From Alphaproteobacteria bacterium (GTDB lineage Bacteria > Pseudomonadota > Alphaproteobacteria > Micavibrionales > Micavibrionaceae), in NCBI GenBank assembly GCA_030424975.1, contig JAUHVY010000001.1:741093-805092 (forward strand): DNA of 64,000 nt. The letters run 5' to 3'. Positions within the stretch are counted from its first letter, which is position 1; every line of letters starts with the position of its first letter. Below are positions 34,814 to 44,764 of this stretch, in pieces. A program made the translations under genes and the position numbers. Under the pieces are notes generated by a model. That model worked only from the letters and a program-made list of their open reading frames with translations. It made no database searches and was not told where the DNA came from.

Positions 34814-36339
34814 GATGCGATGACCTCTCCGTCCATATCAGCTGGTTGCGGAAGGCCAAGGAAATGAAGCATCGTAGGCGCAATGTCAGCAAGCTTACCT
34901 TCACGCAAATTCACATCACCTGCACCAATAACAATGAATGGCACAGGGTTTAGCGTATGCGCTGTATGCGGACCGTTCGTTTTCGGGTCAAACATTTGAT
35001 CTGCATTACCGTGATCCGCCGTAACAATCAAGACTCCACCTTTTTCCAGCACCAGCGCCTGTAGCTTGCATAGCGTGCTATCAACACTTTCAGCTGCTTT
35101 GCGCGCGGCCTCAACTGATCCCGTGTGGCCAACCATATCTGTATTGGCAAAATTCACGATCACAACATCATGCTCATCTTTTTCGACGACCGATAATAGT
35201 TTCTCTGATAATTCAGGCGCACTCATTTCAGGCTGCAAGTCATATGTAGCAACTTTTGGTGATGCGACTAAAATGCGATCTTCACCTTCAAACGGCTCTT
35301 CACGACCACAATTAAAGAAGAACGTAACATGCGGGTATTTCTCTGTTTCCGCCATACGCATTTGTTTCAACCCCTTCGCGGACAGAACTTCACCAAGGAT
35401 ATTTTTATGCTCAATCGGCAAGAATAATATATCCATGAGCGGGTTAAGCTCATCTGAATACTCAACCATACCTAAGGCCTTTGAAATATTCGGCGCGCCA
35501 CCATCACGATCAAACCCGTCAAAACCATCTACGAGCATGGCTTGCAATAATTCACGCGCACGGTCATTGCGGAAATTGGCAAAAATTATGGCATCACCAT
35601 CATTAAAACCGCTATACCCGTTTAAAATGACAGGCTCAAGAAACTCGTCTGTTATTCCCGCCGCGTAGCTGTCGGCCATTGCCTGCGTCGCATCATCCGA
35701 AGGCGTGCCCTTCGCATGTATAATTGCGTCATAAGATTTTTGTACACGTTCCCAACGTTTATCACGATCCATTGCAAAATAACGACCACATAATGTCGAT
35801 AGCGCGACACTATCGAATGCGGAAATTGCATCTTGCGTAGCCTTTATAAAGGCTTTTCCACTTTGTGGTGAGCAATCACGCCCATCAGTAAAGGCGTGGA
35901 TATGGGTTTTTATACCCTCTTCGCCCGTAATCTTGGCAAGACCAATAATATGATCCATGTGCGCATGCACGCCGCCATCGGAAACAAGCCCCATAATATG
36001 CACTGCCTTGCCGTTTTGTTTGAGATCACGGATAAGGTTTTGTATAGCCACTAAATCCTTTACCGTATCATTTACAAATGCCTTGGTGATACGCGGTAAG
36101 AATTGCATAACAACGCGTCCCGCGCCTATATTCATATGACCCACCTCGGAATTCCCCATCTGCCCTTCCGGCAATCCGACTTGCCCGCCAAAGGTGGTAA
36201 GGGTCGTATTCGGGTATTCACGCATCATCGTGTCATAACAAGGTGTATCAGCACTTGCGATGGCATCGTATTCCCCACCATCACCAATACCCCAGCCATC
36301 TAGAATGCATAAAACTACTGGTCGTTTATTCAAGGTCAT
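34810..36339 (-). CDS. gpmI: 2,3-bisphosphoglycerate-independent phosphoglycerate mutase
   Basis: Interconverts 3- and 2-phosphoglycerate using two Mn2+ ions. From ATG 36339 it is 509 aa, the usual length; the 33 extra residues from the track start (36438) do not belong to the family. 'LDGWGIGD' opens the phosphatase domain; the catalytic Ser is in 'GNSEVGHMNIGAG'; 'DGRDCSPQSG', 'FANFRNDRARE' and 'VTADHGNADQM' follow. It is divergent from pnp and coupled to the ZIP gene. Confidence 0.96.
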   Translation of the reverse strand: MTLNKRPVVLCILDGWGIGDGGEYDAIASADTPCYDTMMREYPNTTLTTFGGQVGLPEGQMGNSEVGHMNIGAGRVVMQFLPRITKAFVNDTVKDLVAIQNLIRDLKQNGKAVHIMGLVSDGGVHAHMDHIIGLAKITGEEGIKTHIHAFTDGRDCSPQSGKAFIKATQDAISAFDSVALSTLCGRYFAMDRDKRWERVQKSYDAIIHAKGTPSDDATQAMADSYAAGITDEFLEPVILNGYSGFNDGDAIIFANFRNDRARELLQAMLVDGFDGFDRDGGAPNISKALGMVEYSDELNPLMDILFLPIEHKNILGEVLSAKGLKQMRMAETEKYPHVTFFFNCGREEPFEGEDRILVASPKVATYDLQPEMSAPELSEKLLSVVEKDEHDVVIVNFANTDMVGHTGSVEAARKAAESVDSTLCKLQALVLEKGGVLIVTADHGNADQMFDPKTNGPHTAHTLNPVPFIVIGAGDVNLREGKLADIAPTMLHFLGLPQPADMDGEVIAS

Positions 36340-36431
36340 TGATCGTCTTTCTTCATATTCTCTTTGACATTTGCGGCGGATAATGCCATGTCTATACACG
36401 TTTGCAAAGCTTAATTTGGCTTGGCATCCGG

Positions 36432-36577
36432 TTGACAATTAAGGGCAGAAGCTTTCTGCTTTTAACAGTCCGCCGATGACCTCCCCCGAACTATAGCTTT
36501 CAACAAAGTAGAGTTATCTCTTTCGTGCATACGAAGGGGGTAGTAATCGTTTTTAAAACTAAGGAAACAAATATAAT
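36432..36577 (+). promoter_or_regulatory. pnp leader region with hairpins
   Basis: Contains TTGACA (36432-36437, no convincing -10 at normal spacing), a terminator-like hairpin GCAGAA-gct-TTCTGC-TTTT (36445-36463), a CCCCC run (36483-36487) that can pair with GGGGG (36536-36540), and an inner hairpin TTCGT-gcat-ACGAA (36522-36535) next to it. Leader hairpins cleaved by RNase III control pnp in E. coli; a similar role here is inferred. Confidence 0.45.
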
Positions 36578-38713
36578 ATGTTTAATGTTTACAAAAAAGA
36601 AATTGATTTTGCAGGTAAAACGCTAACGCTGGAAACCGGTAAAGTCGCACGTCAAGCCGATGGTGCCGTGTTGGCAACTATGGGTGAAACAACAGTATTA
36701 TGTGCCGTAACAGGCTCTAAATCAGTCCGCGAAGGACAAGACTTTTTCCCTCTTTCCGTTCACTATCAGGAAAAGACATATTCCGCAGGTAAAATCCCCG
36801 GTGGCTTCTTCAAACGTGAAGGCCGCCCGAGCGAGAAAGAAACACTGACATCACGTCTTATTGACCGTCCGATCCGCCCACTATTCCCAAAGGGCTTTTT
36901 GAACGAAGTTCAGGTTGTTGCAACTGTTATCTCTCATGATCTTGAAAATGATCCTGATATTGTTGCTATGGTTGGTTGTTCTGCTGCGCTTACAATATCA
37001 GGCATTCCCTTCATGGGCCCGATCGGTGGTGCGCGCGTATCATACAAAGACGGCGAATACATCGTTAACCCATCTATGCAAGATATCGCAGATTTGGATC
37101 TTGACCTTGTTGTTGCAGGTACACAAGAAGGCGTTTTGATGGTTGAATCAGAAGCGTCTGAGCTTTCAGAAGAAATCATGCTTAGCGCTGTTAATGCAGG
37201 TCACGAAGCATATCAAAGCGTTATCAACGGCATTATTGACCTTGCCGAAATGTGCGCAAAAGATATGTGGGAAATCACAGAAACACCTGAAAACATCACA
37301 AACATGGCGAAATCTTTGAAGGAGAAATATGCATCTGATGTTGAAAAAGCATACAGCATTACAGACAAGCTAGAGCGTCAGAACGCAGTCGGTGAAGTAC
37401 GTAAAGCTGCTATCGAGGCTTTCCTTGATGAAGAAAACGGCTTGAACGAGGCGGTTATCACATCAAAATTCAAGTCATTAGAAGCAGATGTTGTACGCGG
37501 CGCAATCCTTAAGACAGGCAAGCGTATTGATGAGCGTGACACAAAAACAATCCGTCCGATTGTTTCAGAAGTTGGTGTTCTTCCACGTACACACGGTTCT
37601 TGTTTGTTCACACGTGGTGAAACACAGGCTCTTGTTGTTGCAACACTAGGTACTGGCCAAGATGAGCAAATCATCGATGCACTGGAAGGCGAATACAAAG
37701 AGCGCTTTATGCTGCACTATAACTTCCCTCCATATTCTGTTGGTGAAGCTGGCCGTATGGGTTCTCCGGGTCGTCGTGAAATCGGTCATGGTAAATTGGC
37801 ATGGCGCGCAGTTCACCCACTTCTTCCTACTGCAGAAGAATTCCCATACACAATCCGTTCAGTTTCTGAAATCACAGAAAGTAACGGTTCATCATCTATG
37901 GCTACTGTTTGTGGTACATCACTTGCTTTGATGGATGCAGGTGTTCCATTGAAAAAGCCGGTTGCAGGTATTGCGATGGGCTTGATCAAAGAAGGTGATG
38001 ACTTTGCCGTTCTTTCAGACATTCTTGGTGATGAAGACCACCTAGGTGACATGGACTTCAAAGTTGCAGGTACTGATGCAGGTATTACAGCACTTCAGAT
38101 GGACATCAAGATCACATCGATCACGAAAGAAATCATGGAAGTTGCATTGGAACAGGCAAAAGACGGTCGTATTCATATTCTTTCTGAAATGGCTAAAGCC
38201 CTATCGGAAGCGCGTGGCGAGTTGAATGCAAATGCACCACAGATCGTTTCAATCCAAATCCCGACTGATAAAATCCGTGAAGTTATCGGTACAGGCGGTA
38301 AAGTGATCCGTGAAATCATCGAAGTAACAGAAACGAAAATCGACATTGAAGATGACGGTACAGTTAAAGTTGCTGCGACAAATGCTGATGCTATTGAAAA
38401 AGCTTTGAAAATGATTAAAGACATCACTGATGAGCCGGAAGTTGGTATTGTTTACACTGGTAAAGTTGTAAAATGTGTTGATTTCGGCGCATTCGTTAAC
38501 TTCATGGGTGCACGTGACGGCCTTGTTCACATTTCTGAACTTGCAGATCATCGTGTAGCCAAGACAACTGATGTTATCAACGAAGGTGACGAAGTGAAGG
38601 TTCTTCTGACAGGTATTGATGATCGCGGTAAAGTGAAGCTTTCTATGAAGCGCGTAAATCAAGAAACCGGTGAAATCATCGAAAAAGAAGAGAAAAAAGA
38701 AGCAACTGCTTAA
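36578..38713 (+). CDS. pnp: Polyribonucleotide nucleotidyltransferase (PNPase)
   Basis: A 711-aa phosphorolytic 3'-5' exoribonuclease and degradosome component. Two RNase PH domains (about 1-225 and 310-545) flank a helical domain; the active half shows 'DDRGKV'-side residues and '[14 protein letters not shown]'. KH domain ('[12 protein letters not shown]', from about 565) and S1 domain (from about 625) end the protein, with a lysine/glutamate tail. AAGGA precedes the ATG. A terminator follows 27 nt after the stop. Confidence 0.97.
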   Translation: MFNVYKKEIDFAGKTLTLETGKVARQADGAVLATMGETTVLCAVTGSKSVREGQDFFPLSVHYQEKTYSAGKIPGGFFKREGRPSEKETLTSRLIDRPIRPLFPKGFLNEVQVVATVISHDLENDPDIVAMVGCSAALTISGIPFMGPIGGARVSYKDGEYIVNPSMQDIADLDLDLVVAGTQEGVLMVESEASELSEEIMLSAVNAGHEAYQSVINGIIDLAEMCAKDMWEITETPENITNMAKSLKEKYASDVEKAYSITDKLERQNAVGEVRKAAIEAFLDEENGLNEAVITSKFKSLEADVVRGAILKTGKRIDERDTKTIRPIVSEVGVLPRTHGSCLFTRGETQALVVATLGTGQDEQIIDALEGEYKERFMLHYNFPPYSVGEAGRMGSPGRREIGHGKLAWRAVHPLLPTAEEFPYTIRSVSEITESNGSSSMATVCGTSLALMDAGVPLKKPVAGIAMGLIKEGDDFAVLSDILGDEDHLGDMDFKVAGTDAGITALQMDIKITSITKEIMEVALEQAKDGRIHILSEMAKALSEARGELNANAPQIVSIQIPTDKIREVIGTGGKVIREIIEVTETKIDIEDDGTVKVAATNADAIEKALKMIKDITDEPEVGIVYTGKVVKCVDFGAFVNFMGARDGLVHISELADHRVAKTTDVINEGDEVKVLLTGIDDRGKVKLSMKRVNQETGEIIEKEEKKEATA

Positions 38714-38740
38714 TTATACCCCTTCCATTCATAATTATAA

Positions 38741-38769
38741 AAAGCCGGATGATGTGTTCGGCTTTTTTA
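38741..38769 (+). terminator. Intrinsic terminator after pnp
   Basis: AAAGCCG pairs with CGGCTTT around an 11-nt loop, followed by further T. Confidence 0.85.
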
Positions 38770-38811
38770 TTTTTTCAAGCATGTTCTTGTTTTTATTGCT
38801 ATAATGGTCAT

Positions 38812-39276
38812 ATGGCTATTTCAACTGCACGACGAAACTTTCGCATTATGCTAGGGATCATGTTAATCATGAGCTTCAGCTTTGCCGCCGTTTCCTCATA
38901 TTTTTATATCTCTGTAAAACAACGTAAAATTAGTATTGTAGAAATCACCCCCGCCTTGTTCCAAATTGATATATACAGTCACTATGCGAAGTCTGTTTTT
39001 CAAGATCAGGAGGGCAAGTACAAAACAGCCAACACCCTCTATCAAAAAGGTTTTTTTAGCAACCAATATCGTCTGGCAGGCATGGACATGATTAAAACTC
39101 TGGCCGATGACGGTCATGCCCCCTCCCAAGTTTTTCAAGGAGATATTTTACTCTATCTAGGACAAGGCCCCAACGATGTAGAAGAAGCCAAAAGTTATTA
39201 TCAAGCGGCAGCAAAACAAAATTACCATCCTGCATACGAAAAACTTTCGAAACTAAAACATATTGATAAAAAATAG
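38812..39276 (+). CDS. Membrane-anchored small repeat protein (Sel1/TPR-like)
   Basis: The track ORF begins at 38749 inside the pnp terminator; the ATG at 38812 ('MAISTARRNF') is preferred, giving 154 aa. One N-terminal helix (about 12-35) is followed by helical repeats resembling Sel1/TPR units: 'YAKSVFQDQEGKYKTANTLYQKG' and 'GDILLYLGQGPNDVEEAKSYYQAAAKQNYHPAYEKL'. Such repeats mediate protein contacts at the membrane. A TATAAT (38800-38805) ends only 6 nt before the ATG, hinting at a leaderless message. Partner unknown. Confidence 0.65.
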   Translation: MAISTARRNFRIMLGIMLIMSFSFAAVSSYFYISVKQRKISIVEITPALFQIDIYSHYAKSVFQDQEGKYKTANTLYQKGFFSNQYRLAGMDMIKTLADDGHAPSQVFQGDILLYLGQGPNDVEEAKSYYQAAAKQNYHPAYEKLSKLKHIDKK

Positions 39277-39384
39277 CTTATTTATTCTGAGTTTTATTTC
39301 TTATAGGCACTTGATTTTAAATTCAAAATTGTCGACCCTATGAGCAATATTAATTTATTCAGAACAATAATAGGTCGACGCAAA

Positions 39385-40131
39385 ATGTCATTAAAAATCC
39401 CAAAAATCATCGGCCACAGAGGCGCATGTGGTTATGCTCCGGAAAATACGTTAGAAAGCATCCATACTGCGGCGGATATGGGCATTCAATGGGTGGAATT
39501 AGATGTGAAACTAACAAAGGATGAAGTGCCAATTATAATGCACGACGACACATTAGATCGTACAACAAATTCCACTGGTAATGTTGCCGAAAAAACTTAC
39601 CAGGAATTAAAAGAATTAGATGCAGGCAGCTGGTATGCAGACAGTTTTTATGGGGCACATATACCAACATTAGAACAAGCAATAGAGGTCATTATCGATC
39701 GTGGCCTTGGACTTAATCTTGAAATAAAACCTTGCCCAGGCAGAGAAAAATTAACAGCAGAAGTTGCACTAGATCTGCTCTCAACAATTTGGGATGACCA
39801 TGATCGCCTTCTTATTTCTTCATTTCAAAACGTAAGCTTAGAAACAGCGATGGATATTGCCTATGACTGGCATCGTGGGCTATTGATCGGCGAAGAGTTC
39901 CCGGAGAATATTGAGGAATTAATCAAATTTTTTGATGTTTCCTGCGTTAATGTTAATGCAAATACGATCACACGTGAGGAAGTTGAACAGATCATAGAAA
40001 TAGGCATGCCTATCCTTTCCTACACAGTTAATCAACCTGACCAAGCGCGACTACTACAAAGCTGGGGCGTGGATGGGTTCTTCTCTGATACACCTGACGT
40101 TATCCAAGAAAATATCTTTATCGTGCATTAA
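39385..40131 (+). CDS. Glycerophosphodiester phosphodiesterase (UgpQ-like)
   Basis: Cytoplasmic GDPD enzyme of 248 aa from ATG 39385 (AGGT upstream; the track start at 39340 adds 15 residues with no ribosome site). 'IIGHRGACGYAPENTLESI' contains the catalytic His and Arg; 'WVELDVKLTKDEVPIIMHDDTLDRTT' supplies the Glu/Asp metal ligands and second His; 'LNLEIKP' completes the site. Splits glycerophosphodiesters to glycerol-3-phosphate and an alcohol. No signal peptide or glp/ugp neighbours. Confidence 0.92.
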   Translation: MSLKIPKIIGHRGACGYAPENTLESIHTAADMGIQWVELDVKLTKDEVPIIMHDDTLDRTTNSTGNVAEKTYQELKELDAGSWYADSFYGAHIPTLEQAIEVIIDRGLGLNLEIKPCPGREKLTAEVALDLLSTIWDDHDRLLISSFQNVSLETAMDIAYDWHRGLLIGEEFPENIEELIKFFDVSCVNVNANTITREEVEQIIEIGMPILSYTVNQPDQARLLQSWGVDGFFSDTPDVIQENIFIVH

Positions 40132-40188
40132 TATTTTTTTCGCGCTATAGTTAACGTTTATAAATAATTTTATTATACAGTTAATGAT

Positions 40189-40647
40189 ATGGCACAAAAA
40201 TTTAACGACATTTCATACGGACCAGGCCCAATGAGTAACTATGATCAAGTTACAGCAACATTAAAACACGCAATATTTGAACAGGGTATAGAACCAGGTA
40301 AAGCTATTGATGTTATGCGTGAACTGTTTGACGATATTGCCCCTGAAACACGTACAGAGTTTGCAAAACGCCGAGTTCAAGGCACCACACCAACCCTCGA
40401 TGAGTTCCGAATCAATATGGTGTATGGTGGTGATGCTAATCCTAAATCTTGTGAGGCATTGTACAATACGTTAGTACATCTTTCGGCAGGGAAACAAAAC
40501 CAAAGCGATGCGCGCGATGTTTTTGCCAAAGTGAACGATGGTATTGATAAAATCATGGTTGAGTTTAGGGACTATCCGGACCAATTCTTTGACGGATTTG
40601 ATCAGGAAGAACCGCCTGAAGCTCCCTCCCAAGTTTATAGCTTATAA
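40189..40647 (+). CDS. Conserved-looking hypothetical protein
   Basis: A 152-aa soluble, acidic protein (many Asp/Glu, C-terminus 'DQEEPPEAP'). The middle 'EPGKAIDVMRELFDDIAPETRTEFAKRRVQG' is helical. No domain, signal or membrane segment is recognised. It has a clean frame and codon use like its neighbours, and an AT-rich promoter-like upstream region ('TATTATAC'). Convergent with fabI, 13 nt apart. Confidence 0.6.
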   Translation: MAQKFNDISYGPGPMSNYDQVTATLKHAIFEQGIEPGKAIDVMRELFDDIAPETRTEFAKRRVQGTTPTLDEFRINMVYGGDANPKSCEALYNTLVHLSAGKQNQSDARDVFAKVNDGIDKIMVEFRDYPDQFFDGFDQEEPPEAPSQVYSL

Positions 40648-40660
40648 ATAAAAAAGGCGC

Positions 40661-41464
40661 TTAGCTAGCGAGCTCTTTCAATGATTCGTGTGGCGGCATA
40701 CCAACAGCATTAAACCCGCAATCAACGTAGTGAATCTCTCCAGTCACCGCGCCCGACAACTCAGAAAGCAGGTAGACACCCGTACCCCCCAGCTCCTTAA
40801 GCTCAACAGGACGACGTAGAGGTGATGTCAGCTCGTTATACTGGAATGTTTTACGTGCGCCGCCAATAACGGCACCGGCTAGCGTACGCATCGGGCCAGC
40901 AGAAATCGCATTTACGCGAATCCCTTGTGGTCCAAGATCTGCTGCTAAATATCGAACAGATGCCTCAAGTGCAGCCTTAGCAACACCCATTACGTTATAA
41001 TTAGGCATAACCTTTTCAGCACCGTAATAACTTAGCGTAACGGCACTCGCGCCTTCGCTCATTATGTCTTTTGCGCGGCGCATTACGGAAGTAAATGAAT
41101 AGCAAGAAATATGCATTGTATTCAGGAAGTTATTTAATGTTGTATCAACATAACGCCCCTGTAATTCCTCTTTGTTTGAATACGCAATAGCATGGATGAC
41201 GAAATCAATTTCGCCCCACTCCGCCTTTAAAGTATCAAACAAACGATCAAGGTCTTCTTCCTTTGATACGTCACAATCGATAACAATGTTGGACCCAATA
41301 CTATCCGCCAAAGGCTTTACACGTTTGCCGAATGCATCGCCTTGAAATGTAAAAGCCATCTCGGCGCCCTGCTCATGCAGCGCTTTAGCCATGCCCCAAG
41401 CGATAGAGCGCTCGTTTGCAACCCCCATTACAAGACCCTTTTTGCCTTTCATAAGATCGCTCAT
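40661..41464 (-). CDS. fabI: Enoyl-[acyl-carrier-protein] reductase FabI
   Basis: A 267-aa NADH-dependent reductase for the last step of fatty-acid elongation. 'GVANERSIAWGMAKALHEQGA' is the FabI nucleotide-binding motif. The catalytic residues fall at E. coli-like numbers: Y146 ('SYYGAEK'), Y156 and K163 ('NYNVMGVAK'). It closes the fabA-fabB-csaA-fabI cluster. As a canonical FabI it would be the expected target of triclosan-type inhibitors. Confidence 0.96.
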   Translation of the reverse strand: MSDLMKGKKGLVMGVANERSIAWGMAKALHEQGAEMAFTFQGDAFGKRVKPLADSIGSNIVIDCDVSKEEDLDRLFDTLKAEWGEIDFVIHAIAYSNKEELQGRYVDTTLNNFLNTMHISCYSFTSVMRRAKDIMSEGASAVTLSYYGAEKVMPNYNVMGVAKAALEASVRYLAADLGPQGIRVNAISAGPMRTLAGAVIGGARKTFQYNELTSPLRRPVELKELGGTGVYLLSELSGAVTGEIHYVDCGFNAVGMPPHESLKELAS

Positions 41465-41488
41465 AACACTAATTCCTTACTAATCTAA

Positions 41489-41824
41489 TTAATATAATCT
41501 ACCGCCATTGGGCACTGTCTGTGATGGGTGAAGCAAAACCACCTCACCATTTTCATCCGGAACCCCGAGCGTTAAAACCTCTGACATAAACGGACCGATT
41601 TGGCGTGACTCAAAATTCACAACAGCCATAACCTGTTTACCGATTAATTCTTCTTTCGTATAATTCTTCGTAATTTGCGCAGATGTTTTTTTTCTGCCGA
41701 TCTTTTCACCAAAATCGATAAATAATTTATACGCAGGCTTCCTTGCTTCGGGAAAATCTTGCGCCTCGACTATTGTACCGACACGGATATCAACTTTTAA
41801 AAAATCATCAAATGCTATGGTCAT
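41489..41824 (-). CDS. csaA: CsaA-type tRNA-binding-domain protein
   Basis: A 111-aa single OB-fold tRNA-binding domain: 'FLKVDIRVGTIVEAQDFPEARKPAYKL', 'AQITKNY', 'VMAVVNFESRQIGPFMSEVLTLG' and 'PSQTVPNGGRLY' follow Bacillus CsaA and the C-terminal domain of MetRS. CsaA has been described as a secretion-related chaperone and binds tRNA as a homodimer. It is embedded between fabB (7 nt) and fabI (24 nt), so it is co-expressed with fatty-acid genes; why is unclear. Confidence 0.88.
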   Translation of the reverse strand: MTIAFDDFLKVDIRVGTIVEAQDFPEARKPAYKLFIDFGEKIGRKKTSAQITKNYTKEELIGKQVMAVVNFESRQIGPFMSEVLTLGVPDENGEVVLLHPSQTVPNGGRLY

Positions 41825-41831
41825 TATGGGC

Positions 41832-43058
41832 TTAATCCTTGTACTTGCTCATCGCAAGAGTACAATTCGTACCGCCAAAACCAAAACTATTCGAAATAAC
41901 TGTTTCATGATCCACGTTATCAATGCGCTCTAACGCAATCGGCATTCCTTTTGCACCGTCATCCAATGTTTCAACATTGATGCTTGGACAAACAAAATTG
42001 TGCTTCATCATCAGCAAACAATAGATCGCCTCTTGCACACCGGTCGCACCCAACGAATGACCGGTCATGGATTTTGTCGCGCTGATATACGGTAAATCCT
42101 GATCCAATGGCTCAAAAACTTCACGTACTGCGTTTAATTCCGTAATATCGCCGACAGGTGTCGATGTACCGTGTGAATTAATATATGTCACAGGTGTTTT
42201 AACAGTTGATAAAGCTTGCTTCATACAACGAACAGCACCTTCACCACTTGGTGCAACCATATCATGGCCATCTGATGTCGCGCCGTAACCTGTTACCTCA
42301 GCATAAATTTTTGCGCCACGAGCCTTGGCACGTTCAAGTTCCTCAAGAACCAGCACGCCACCGCCACCGGCAATAACAAAACCATCGCGGTTTGCATCAT
42401 ATGCACGTGCAGCTTTTTCAGGCGTATCATTATAATTCGAAGACATAGCACCCATAGCGTCGAACAAAACAGATAATGTCCAATCAAGCTCTTCGGCACC
42501 ACCAGCGAACATTACATCTTGCTTACCCCATTGGATTTGCTCAACCGCATTACCAATACAATGTGCAGACGTCGAACAGGCAGACGAAATAGAGTAATTA
42601 ATACCCTTAATTTTAAAATTCGTTGCAATTGTTGCAGATGTTGTAGAGCTCATACATTTTGGTACAGCAAACGGTCCAACACGTTTCGGCCCCTTTTCAC
42701 GCGTAATATCAGCAGCAGCCACCTGTGAACGCGTTGAAGGGCCACCAGAACCCATAATGATACCTGTACGCTCGTTGCTAATATCACCTTCTTCAAGACC
42801 GGAATCAGCAATTGCCTGTTCCATAGCGATGTGGTTATAAGCCGCAGTATCGCCCATAAAACGCAATAAACGTTTATCGATGTGTTCAGAAAAATCGATA
42901 TTCGGCTTACCATGAACCTGAGAGCGGAAACCAAGTTCCGTATATTCGGGGGCAGCAGAAATACCGGATTTCCCGGCTTTAAGAGATTCGAGAACCTCAT
43001 CTACGTTATTTCCGATACAGGACACAATCCCCATTCCGGTGATAACTACACGGCGCAT
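41832..43058 (-). CDS. fabB: 3-oxoacyl-[acyl-carrier-protein] synthase I (FabB)
   Basis: A 408-aa condensing enzyme from ATG 43058, which has a perfect AAGGAG 7 nt upstream; the track start adds 16 residues and precedes that site. The nucleophile C161 lies in '[10 protein letters not shown]', with His residues in '[12 protein letters not shown]' and '[10 protein letters not shown]'. With FabA it makes unsaturated fatty acids anaerobically; the FabB rather than FabF call rests on this pairing and overall resemblance. Confidence 0.94.
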   Translation of the reverse strand: MRRVVITGMGIVSCIGNNVDEVLESLKAGKSGISAAPEYTELGFRSQVHGKPNIDFSEHIDKRLLRFMGDTAAYNHIAMEQAIADSGLEEGDISNERTGIIMGSGGPSTRSQVAAADITREKGPKRVGPFAVPKCMSSTTSATIATNFKIKGINYSISSACSTSAHCIGNAVEQIQWGKQDVMFAGGAEELDWTLSVLFDAMGAMSSNYNDTPEKAARAYDANRDGFVIAGGGGVLVLEELERAKARGAKIYAEVTGYGATSDGHDMVAPSGEGAVRCMKQALSTVKTPVTYINSHGTSTPVGDITELNAVREVFEPLDQDLPYISATKSMTGHSLGATGVQEAIYCLLMMKHNFVCPSINVETLDDGAKGMPIALERIDNVDHETVISNSFGFGGTNCTLAMSKYKD

Positions 43059-43083
43059 GACGCACTCCTTTTTTCGATTTAAC

Positions 43084-43605
43084 TTATTTTGCTTTCGAGT
43101 TATCAAATAACCCGACCTTCATGCCTGATACTTTACAAGCAACTTCACCGTCAACATAGACGGTTCCGTCACCAATACCAAGCACAAGCTTTCCGGACAT
43201 CACACGTTTTATATCAACGACATATTTCACTAGCTTCGCAGTTGGTTGAATTTGTTCAGAAAGCTTAATCTCACCGACGCCAAGCGCACGGCCAGAACCG
43301 GGTGCACCTGTCCAACCAAGATAGAATCCCAATAACTGCCATAATGCATCAAGGCCTAAGCAGCCAGGCATGACAGGGTCACCTTCGAAGTGACACTCGA
43401 AGAACCATAGATCAGGATTAATATCGAATTCCGCAACAATCGTACCTTTACCGTATGCGCCGCCTTCGCTCGACACTTCGGTGATACGATCAAACATCAA
43501 CATCGGCGGTAAAGGAAGCTGCGCATTACCCGGGCCGAACAATTCGCCCTTGCCACATGAAATAATTTCTTCGTAAGAATAGCTGGATTTAGGTACAAAA
43601 GTCAT
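43084..43605 (-). CDS. fabA: 3-hydroxydecanoyl-[acyl-carrier-protein] dehydratase/isomerase FabA
   Basis: A 173-aa hot-dog-fold enzyme that dehydrates 3-hydroxydecanoyl-ACP and isomerises it to the cis-3 product, the entry to unsaturated fatty acids. Active-site H72 ('[11 protein letters not shown]') and D86 ('LGLDALWQL') are present, as is '[11 protein letters not shown]'. First gene of the fab cluster; a -10-like TATAAAA lies about 35 nt upstream. Length typical. Confidence 0.96.
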   Translation of the reverse strand: MTFVPKSSYSYEEIISCGKGELFGPGNAQLPLPPMLMFDRITEVSSEGGAYGKGTIVAEFDINPDLWFFECHFEGDPVMPGCLGLDALWQLLGFYLGWTGAPGSGRALGVGEIKLSEQIQPTAKLVKYVVDIKRVMSGKLVLGIGDGTVYVDGEVACKVSGMKVGLFDNSKAK

Positions 43606-43697
43606 AATCTCTCACTGATTTTAATAATTACAACCTGTTTTATACGAGGTTATCCCTATGGGAGCAAGGCACTTTTGCGGATAAAAAAAGATATCAG

Positions 43698-44675
43698 TTA
43701 GTAAGATACCATATCAAAATCAAGACACACATATTTATAGCTTTCCGTGATGGCGGACATCGCCAGTGGCTTAGCTATTGCGGGCTCGATTTCCGGAAGC
43801 TCACCGCCGGATGCAACGGCAATCATTCGTCCCGCCGCCTTGGCACATGCAACGGCCTGATCGTATGGCCCAGCTAAAGATATAGCACGGAAAAAACGCA
43901 AGCATACAGGCTCTAGCTCTCGTATCAATGATACAGGCGCATTAACAGGTGTATCATTTGCCGCCAAACCAAAACGCCAGTCACTCCCTGCAGGAACACC
44001 CAAACGAACGGCCTCTTGTGTCATTGTATATACCACGCGATCAAGGTTCTCAGGCAAATCACAGCCACGGAACAAATAACAAGCATCATCAGAACTTAGG
44101 GATATCGCAAGGCGACGACCAGCAACACCACTCAATGCCGCGATACAATCACCAATCGTCCACCCCTTAAAGCCTACCTTCTGATCAATAACAACATCAC
44201 ATAATTCCTGCGCGGCGACCTCATATGCCATGCAACGCTTCACACACTCCATAAGTAATCGGAGGCTTTCTGCACGATGCACACCCATTTCTTCCCACCC
44301 AACAATAACATGGTGGAATACAGTAAGAATCAAATCATGCAGTTCAAAATTACAATCTAACCACTCCTCAAAAAACACACGCGCAGCCAAACGCCCACGC
44401 TCAGTTTCGTGATCAATGATATGCGCAGGCGGAAGTGCATATGGCGCTAACATGCCTTGTGCCGGGTGACAACCAAGCATTTCCGCAAGCTTTTTGAAAC
44501 TCGCCTGCATCGCAGAATCGGAATCATCGAATATAAGATATGTTTCCACCAACACGCCGGCCATGTGTTGAATCACTTTCATACCATCTACGCCGCGCTC
44601 ATGGTCAGCAGCAAGCTGAATCAGTGCAGAGTAGAAACGGGCGCCCATTTCCGGCTTATTTGTTAAAGCAAACAT
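43698..44675 (-). CDS. Uncharacterised 325-aa helical protein upstream of fabA
   Basis: A soluble, mostly alpha-helical protein with about ten cysteines but no CxxC motif, and no signal peptide or membrane helix. Noted stretches include 'HVIVGWEEMGVHRAESLRLLMECVKRC' and 'ASGGELPEIEPAIAKPLAM'. I do not recognise a domain. It reads in the same direction as fabA with a 92-nt gap, so read-through is possible. It is clearly a gene by length and codon use. Function unknown. Confidence 0.7.
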   Translation of the reverse strand: MFALTNKPEMGARFYSALIQLAADHERGVDGMKVIQHMAGVLVETYLIFDDSDSAMQASFKKLAEMLGCHPAQGMLAPYALPPAHIIDHETERGRLAARVFFEEWLDCNFELHDLILTVFHHVIVGWEEMGVHRAESLRLLMECVKRCMAYEVAAQELCDVVIDQKVGFKGWTIGDCIAALSGVAGRRLAISLSSDDACYLFRGCDLPENLDRVVYTMTQEAVRLGVPAGSDWRFGLAANDTPVNAPVSLIRELEPVCLRFFRAISLAGPYDQAVACAKAAGRMIAVASGGELPEIEPAIAKPLAMSAITESYKYVCLDFDMVSY

Positions 44676-44764
44676 ATTATTCTTAGAGACCTTAAAAGAC
44701 TGGGTTTGTGGAATAAGGTTAAGGAGGGAAGTGAACGCGAAGAACGAACACTATATTTATGATT

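Noticed and set aside
39311-39326. FNR-like sequence TTGATTTTAAATTCAA before the phosphodiesterase gene
   Set aside because: The half-sites are two bases too far apart for FNR/FixK, and the gene has no respiratory context; AT-rich chance match.
40645-40680. Intrinsic terminator after fabI
   Set aside because: A T-tract is present on the minus strand, but the stem before it is only about four pairs with mismatches.
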